Notes under the pieces: model-generated
Told to the model about the DNA's origin: nothing
Seen by the model: only the letters and a program-made list of their open reading frames with translations
Database searches by the model: none
Origin: a virus
Reading direction: 5' to 3' (one strand)
Virus record (IMG/VR): IMGVR_UViG_3300031957_000011
Span: 1-25,579 of that record
Length of the DNA stretch: 25,579 bases
In this document: positions 22,081 to 25,579 of the stretch, in pieces
Layout: every line of letters starts with the position of its first letter
Position numbering within the stretch: the first letter of the stretch is position 1
Program-made: the position numbers and the translations under genes

Positions 22081-23358
22081 TTACATATCACTTGATTGAA
22101 TGTGTACGACCTTGCCGTTGTCGGGAGTCGCATGTTTGTTGTTCAGAACACACCACAATGTCGGGCAGTCCCATGTACCCCAGTCACCGAACAAGTAGCC
22201 ATCGGTGAGGATGACCGTCGCTTGCGGCTTGATCTGGTGCGCTTGCATGTACTCGACAACACACTCGACATCGGTGCCGCCACCGCCCTTGACCTTGGTG
22301 GAGTTGACCAGCGCACCTAGCTCATGTACCCCGTACGATTCGTCACCCACAACCTCGTCACCCCAGTACAGCACGCGAACCTTGTCGGGCTTGACCGTAG
22401 TACAGATAGACTGCACCTCGGATAGAAACAGAGCGACAGCGTGATCGCTGATAGACCCTGACGTATCAATAGCAAGTACAAGCTCGTCGATTCTCTCGCT
22501 GATGCCGCTAGGCAAGTAGACATCGGCACCGATGTATCGTCGGTTGGGACGTTTCCATGTGGAGTAGTCGTTGCCGGTGCATGTGGTCTGGATGAACTCA
22601 CGCAGTGCCTCACGCCAATCGACCTGCGGTTGCATAAGCTCATCGAACCGGCGGTTGCCTTTGCCACCCAGCTTGCCAGCTATCAAGCTGCCCTGACGTA
22701 TTGCCACGTCGATCTCTTTCTCAAGCTCTTTGACCTCATCGTCCGACAGCTTGTTGGCTTCTTCCCAATCATGCTCATCAAAGCCTTGGGCGGAAGACGT
22801 ACCTTGTGGGTTACTACCACCTGACCCGTTACTGGGTTGACCATTAGGGCCGTCCTCGCGGCCGCCCTGTTGCTGTCTTCGCTGTTCTTCTCTCAGCTTA
22901 TGAAAGATAGCAGCCGAGTCCATCCATGACCCATCGGGATTGCGGAACTTATCGTCATACAGACCTTGGTACTTGCCGGTGGGCATCTTGGCGAACCCGT
23001 CCTCACGGTTGTCATCCACAATAGTGCCGTTGATGTAGTAGTCACATGCTTGGTTGGCTAGGCTCGGATCAATGTCGTACATCCACCTGTAAGTTGTTAG
23101 GTGACGTAGTAGCTTGTGGCCCTCGTCTTCGTGCAGCATGACAAAGCGAAGCTCGGCATCAGTCAGTTCATCGACCATCGCACGTCCGAACTCCACATCG
23201 CGTCCGTTGGTACATGCAGTTGGTATGTCATCGCTGACAGTCTTGGTGCCGATCATAAGAACGCCAGCCAGTGCGATGTACCGCTCATGTGCCGTGATGT
23301 CCACGACTGCCTTGGCAATCCGCTGCTCGGCGGTCAGTTGTTGGTTTAGTGCTAGCAT
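22081..23358 (-). CDS. VWA-domain protein with putative metallopeptidase-like N-terminus
   Basis: 425 residues. The N-terminal part carries LHEDEGHKLLRHL (H76-E77...H81) and LANQACDYYINGTIVDD, the layout of the putative-metallopeptidase domain that precedes VWA in DUF2201-type proteins, but the His spacing is HExxxH rather than HExxH. Residues ~155-200 are a Gln/Gly/Asn-rich linker. The C-terminal VWA domain has an intact MIDAS: D298-T-S300-G-S302, T362 and D386. AAGGAG precedes the ATG at 23358, ten bases after the ATPase stop. Paired with a MoxR ATPase it is expected to work as a metal-dependent adaptor in a chaperone-like complex. Related to the CobT-like genes seen in phages; a cobalamin role is not implied. 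Confidence 0.85.
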   Translation of the reverse strand: MLALNQQLTAEQRIAKAVVDITAHERYIALAGVLMIGTKTVSDDIPTACTNGRDVEFGRAMVDELTDAELRFVMLHEDEGHKLLRHLTTYRWMYDIDPSLANQACDYYINGTIVDDNREDGFAKMPTGKYQGLYDDKFRNPDGSWMDSAAIFHKLREEQRRQQQGGREDGPNGQPSNGSGGSNPQGTSSAQGFDEHDWEEANKLSDDEVKELEKEIDVAIRQGSLIAGKLGGKGNRRFDELMQPQVDWREALREFIQTTCTGNDYSTWKRPNRRYIGADVYLPSGISERIDELVLAIDTSGSISDHAVALFLSEVQSICTTVKPDKVRVLYWGDEVVGDESYGVHELGALVNSTKVKGGGGTDVECVVEYMQAHQIKPQATVILTDGYLFGDWGTWDCPTLWCVLNNKHATPDNGKVVHIQSSDM

Positions 23359-23367
23359 GTTATCTCC

Positions 23368-24474
23368 TTACACCTTGTCCGCTGCGAACATGTAGTTGTT
23401 GTCCATAGCCCACTGTGTGAACTGCTTGTTCTGCATGACCATAGACTGCTTGGCCTTGTTGTATTTGCTGGATCGAACGCCGTTGGCAAACAGACTCTGG
23501 AACTCAGTGCCGAGGCGCAGCATGTAAGTCATCCACGCATCCATCCAGTCACGCTCAACCGTTGACAGTGAACGGAACACCACCATGCAAGTAGCCGATG
23601 CTGATGTCGGCACCGTGGCGTTGTCAGGATCGTTCTTGATTGACTCTAGCGACGGTAGCTGGTCAGCCAGCTTGAGGAACGCCATGAAGTCCATAGCTGC
23701 GCGAGTACCGATAGTGCCCATGAGTGCTGCTGTTAACGTGTTGTCATCAAGCCCCTCACGGTTCTGTAATATATCGCTCGCTGCATGTAGTGAACGTGGT
23801 GTACAGAACGCAGCCCGATCTACTGCTTTTGGGTGGAAGATGTACTGGTTGTCATCTGGATTCGGCACATCACGGAAGTCCTGCATGACCTGCGGATTGT
23901 CTTTGACCCAGCCCAGTATTGTGTGATCGACACCGTTGCCGATACCCCACTCGACCCACTCCATAGCATCGGGCTTCTTGGTCTCGACGACAGTGATGCG
24001 GTTACGGGCATGTGCTGGTAACAAGTCACCCACACCTTCACTGCCGAGGTTAGTCGTAGCAAACACAATAGAGTCGGGGTGCAGCGTGTAGCTGCCGATC
24101 TTACGTTCGAGGATCAGACGTAACAGGGCATTCTTGACTGCGGGGTTGGCCTTACCGAACTCGTCAATCATCAGAATAATCGGCTTGTTCTCGTGAGCAC
24201 CCAGTTCCTCGTTGGTTGCGTATGTGACGTAAGGCACATCTTGATTGACCTTGATGTTGGGTAGCGTGATGTCACCCAAGTCCTTAGTCGTGCAGTCAAA
24301 GTAGCACGGCACATGATTCGACAGATCAGGGTCAGCGGCTAGCGTGGTAAGTAGTGATGACTTACCTGTGCCCATGTGACCTTGAAGTAGAAAAGTGCGA
24401 AGGTGCCCGACCGACTTGATTAGCGCACCGGCTTGGTCAAGGTTCAGTGCGTACATTGCTTGTGCGTAGCTCAT
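23368..24474 (-). CDS. MoxR-like AAA+ ATPase (CobS-like)
   Basis: 368 residues, cytoplasmic. Walker A GHMGTGKSS (K38), Walker B IILMIDE (D104, E105), sensor 1 FATTN (N142) and arginine-rich HARNRI (157-160) as candidate finger. GGAG lies before the ATG at 24474. MoxR ATPases act with VWA partners to remodel or load cofactors into target proteins; the partner is the next gene. The DUF3150-like gene upstream completes a trio I recall from phage genomes. The target in this phage is unknown. A promoter-like region lies directly upstream (24495-24562). Confidence 0.9.
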   Translation of the reverse strand: MSYAQAMYALNLDQAGALIKSVGHLRTFLLQGHMGTGKSSLLTTLAADPDLSNHVPCYFDCTTKDLGDITLPNIKVNQDVPYVTYATNEELGAHENKPIILMIDEFGKANPAVKNALLRLILERKIGSYTLHPDSIVFATTNLGSEGVGDLLPAHARNRITVVETKKPDAMEWVEWGIGNGVDHTILGWVKDNPQVMQDFRDVPNPDDNQYIFHPKAVDRAAFCTPRSLHAASDILQNREGLDDNTLTAALMGTIGTRAAMDFMAFLKLADQLPSLESIKNDPDNATVPTSASATCMVVFRSLSTVERDWMDAWMTYMLRLGTEFQSLFANGVRSSKYNKAKQSMVMQNKQFTQWAMDNNYMFAADKV

Positions 24475-24494
24475 TGCTATCTCCTAGTTGCTTT

Positions 24495-24562
24495 GTTATA
24501 GGTTCCTATAACTTTGGTTGTGGGCGGTATTGCCCTGTGGTGAATCACCATTATACATGGTG
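24495..24562 (-). promoter_or_regulatory. Promoter-like region with three inverted repeats before the MoxR-like gene
   Basis: Minus-strand TATAAT at 24555-24550 is a perfect -10, with TG directly before it; the -35 is poor (TTAGGT at 18-base spacing). It is embedded in CACCAT-N5-ATGGTG (24546-24562), which overlaps TGGTGA-A-TCACCA (24538-24550). An 18-base perfect palindrome, GTTATAGGTTCCTATAAC (24495-24512), lies between this and the ribosome site, and can form a 7-bp hairpin in the mRNA. Reads as a regulated promoter. Confidence 0.5.
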
Positions 24563-24587
24563 TTTGGTGTTAGACCTAAGAATCTGA

Positions 24588-25556
24588 TTACAGATCCAAG
24601 GACGGTAAGTTGCGGATGATGTCTTTGACCTCTTGCTGCTTCTCAAGACGTAAGCTCTCACTGTTCTTGAGTGCGTCGGTGTTCACGCCATACAGCGCAT
24701 TCTCTAGCTGGTCAGCCACTTGCGTCATGCGTGTATCGCCAGTCAGGTTGAAGTCACGCATCATGCGGATCAGATCAAGGGACGTATCGAATACGCTGTC
24801 ATACAGCTTGTTGTATTTTCGACTGCCATCGGAGTTGGGGGTCTTTGTCCAGCCGGTTGGTGCGGGGTGAGTCTCATCTTTCGGCGATAGCTGACGTAGC
24901 ACCGTGTCGAGATTCTTCTTGAGCCGTGCCCACACATCGTTGACCGCGCTTTGTATCTGAGCACTGTAGAACTCGTCATACTCTCGCTTGAGTATTTCCT
25001 GCTGCTCGTTGGGTATGTCGAGCCGGAAGTCACCAGACTCAGGTAGCGGTTGCTTCGACAAACTCCACCCGAACTTTCTACGAATATCGTCAACGGACGG
25101 GTACTCGTTGTGATCGAACATATTGCCCAACTCTGCCATCGCAGTAGACGTGCGCCACTGGTATGCATCCTCGAACAGTTTGTAGAGCCGCCAGAACTCT
25201 TGCTCCAAACCTGTCATGTGGTTGATGTAGTCAAAGAATGCAGACGTAGGTATCAGACGCATACCCATATCAGACCAAGGCACAGTCATCGCATAGTGCT
25301 CGTTGCGTGCGTTACCTACAAACTTCTTTAGGTCTTCCAACTCAGTACAACCGGCGAGCAGGTTCTTGTTGTAGTTACCGGCCTTGGCTGACGCGCCGCT
25401 GTCACGGGCTACCTTGGCTGACGCGGCTTTGTCTTTCTTACGCGCTGTCCACACAGAGATATTGAGTTGCACCAGCATAGATCCTGAACTGATGCTCGGC
25501 ACGTTGCTGATGGTAGGCGTTGCCGCCAGTTGCTGAATGTTGCTTACTTGTTCCAT
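24588..25556 (-). CDS. DUF3150-like phage protein
   Basis: 322 residues, AAGGAG before the ATG at 25556. The motif LVQLNISVWTARKKD near residue 30, followed by KNLLAGCTELEDLKKFVGNA, resembles the start of DUF3150 proteins, which I recall next to MoxR and CobT/VWA genes in phages. The remainder is mostly helical with a Tyr/Trp-rich middle (EFWRLYKLFEDAYQWRTS) and a charged tail. No enzyme motif. Separated from the ATPase gene by 113 bases holding a promoter-like region, so it may be transcribed both alone and with the trio. Family call is from motif memory. Confidence 0.7.
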   Translation of the reverse strand: MEQVSNIQQLAATPTISNVPSISSGSMLVQLNISVWTARKKDKAASAKVARDSGASAKAGNYNKNLLAGCTELEDLKKFVGNARNEHYAMTVPWSDMGMRLIPTSAFFDYINHMTGLEQEFWRLYKLFEDAYQWRTSTAMAELGNMFDHNEYPSVDDIRRKFGWSLSKQPLPESGDFRLDIPNEQQEILKREYDEFYSAQIQSAVNDVWARLKKNLDTVLRQLSPKDETHPAPTGWTKTPNSDGSRKYNKLYDSVFDTSLDLIRMMRDFNLTGDTRMTQVADQLENALYGVNTDALKNSESLRLEKQQEVKDIIRNLPSLDL

Positions 25557-25579
25557 TGGGAACTCCTTATCGTTGGTTT

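Noticed and set aside
22081-24474. CobS/CobT cobaltochelatase for cobalamin synthesis
   Set aside because: The ATPase and VWA protein fit general MoxR/VWA pairs; no CobN or other cobalamin gene is present, and the N-terminus is peptidase-like.

Overview
The window looks like part of the genome of an uncultured tailed bacteriophage, probably from an aquatic (marine-type) setting. Evidence: two tightly packed convergent gene blocks, start/stop overlaps at most junctions (ATGA, TAATG), clear Shine-Dalgarno sites, a complete phage-style replication set, and a giant virion-type protein. No capsid, portal, terminase, integrase, tRNA or convincing lysis gene is visible, so morphology, lifestyle and host cannot be settled from this stretch. 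The marine assignment rests on resemblance to protein types I know from marine viromes, not on a search.

Plus strand, 1-7435: the 3' part of a 513+ residue Ala/Gln-rich coiled-coil protein (open at the window's left edge), then a 1954-residue protein. The latter has Gly/Ala-rich hydrophobic stretches, a long disordered linker, an HEMAH metallopeptidase-like site and a C-terminal region resembling large phage ejection proteins. A 70-codon ORF with a textbook ribosome-binding site is nested out of frame in the linker (3162-3374).

Junction, 7436-7479: a strong hairpin whose U-tract serves the minus strand closes the leftward replication block.

Minus strand, read from 25556 down to 7540. (i) A DUF3150-like protein, then a MoxR-like AAA+ ATPase and a VWA protein with a putative-metallopeptidase-type N-terminus, then three unknown coupled proteins. 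A promoter-like region with stacked inverted repeats (24495-24562) precedes the ATPase gene. (ii) A coiled-coil protein, a VRR-NUC nuclease, a DUF3310-like protein, two tandem paralogous small proteins, a small unknown protein, and family A DNA polymerase with Leu at the position of E. coli Phe762. (iii) A zinc-ribbon-like protein, a 74-residue gene that appears inserted behind a duplicated 5' stub of the nuclease gene, a Cas4/RecB-like nuclease with four Cys, an HNH-like basic protein and a 29-residue membrane peptide. (iv) A 327-base gap with an extended -10 promoter candidate, a foldable RNA and a strong terminator directly in front of the next gene. (v) SNF2-like helicase, a Gp157-like coiled-coil protein, an HTH protein, a Cys4 protein, a gp2.5-like single-strand-binding protein, and a PrimPol-DUF927 primase-helicase.

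Blocks ii-v plausibly form the replisome: primase-helicase, SSB, PolA, helicase and nucleases. The MoxR/VWA/DUF3150 block looks like a separate chaperone-type module. The signals least explained by routine annotation are the candidate RNA at 14427-14636, the nested gene at 3162-3374, and the nuclease stub at 15905-15952.
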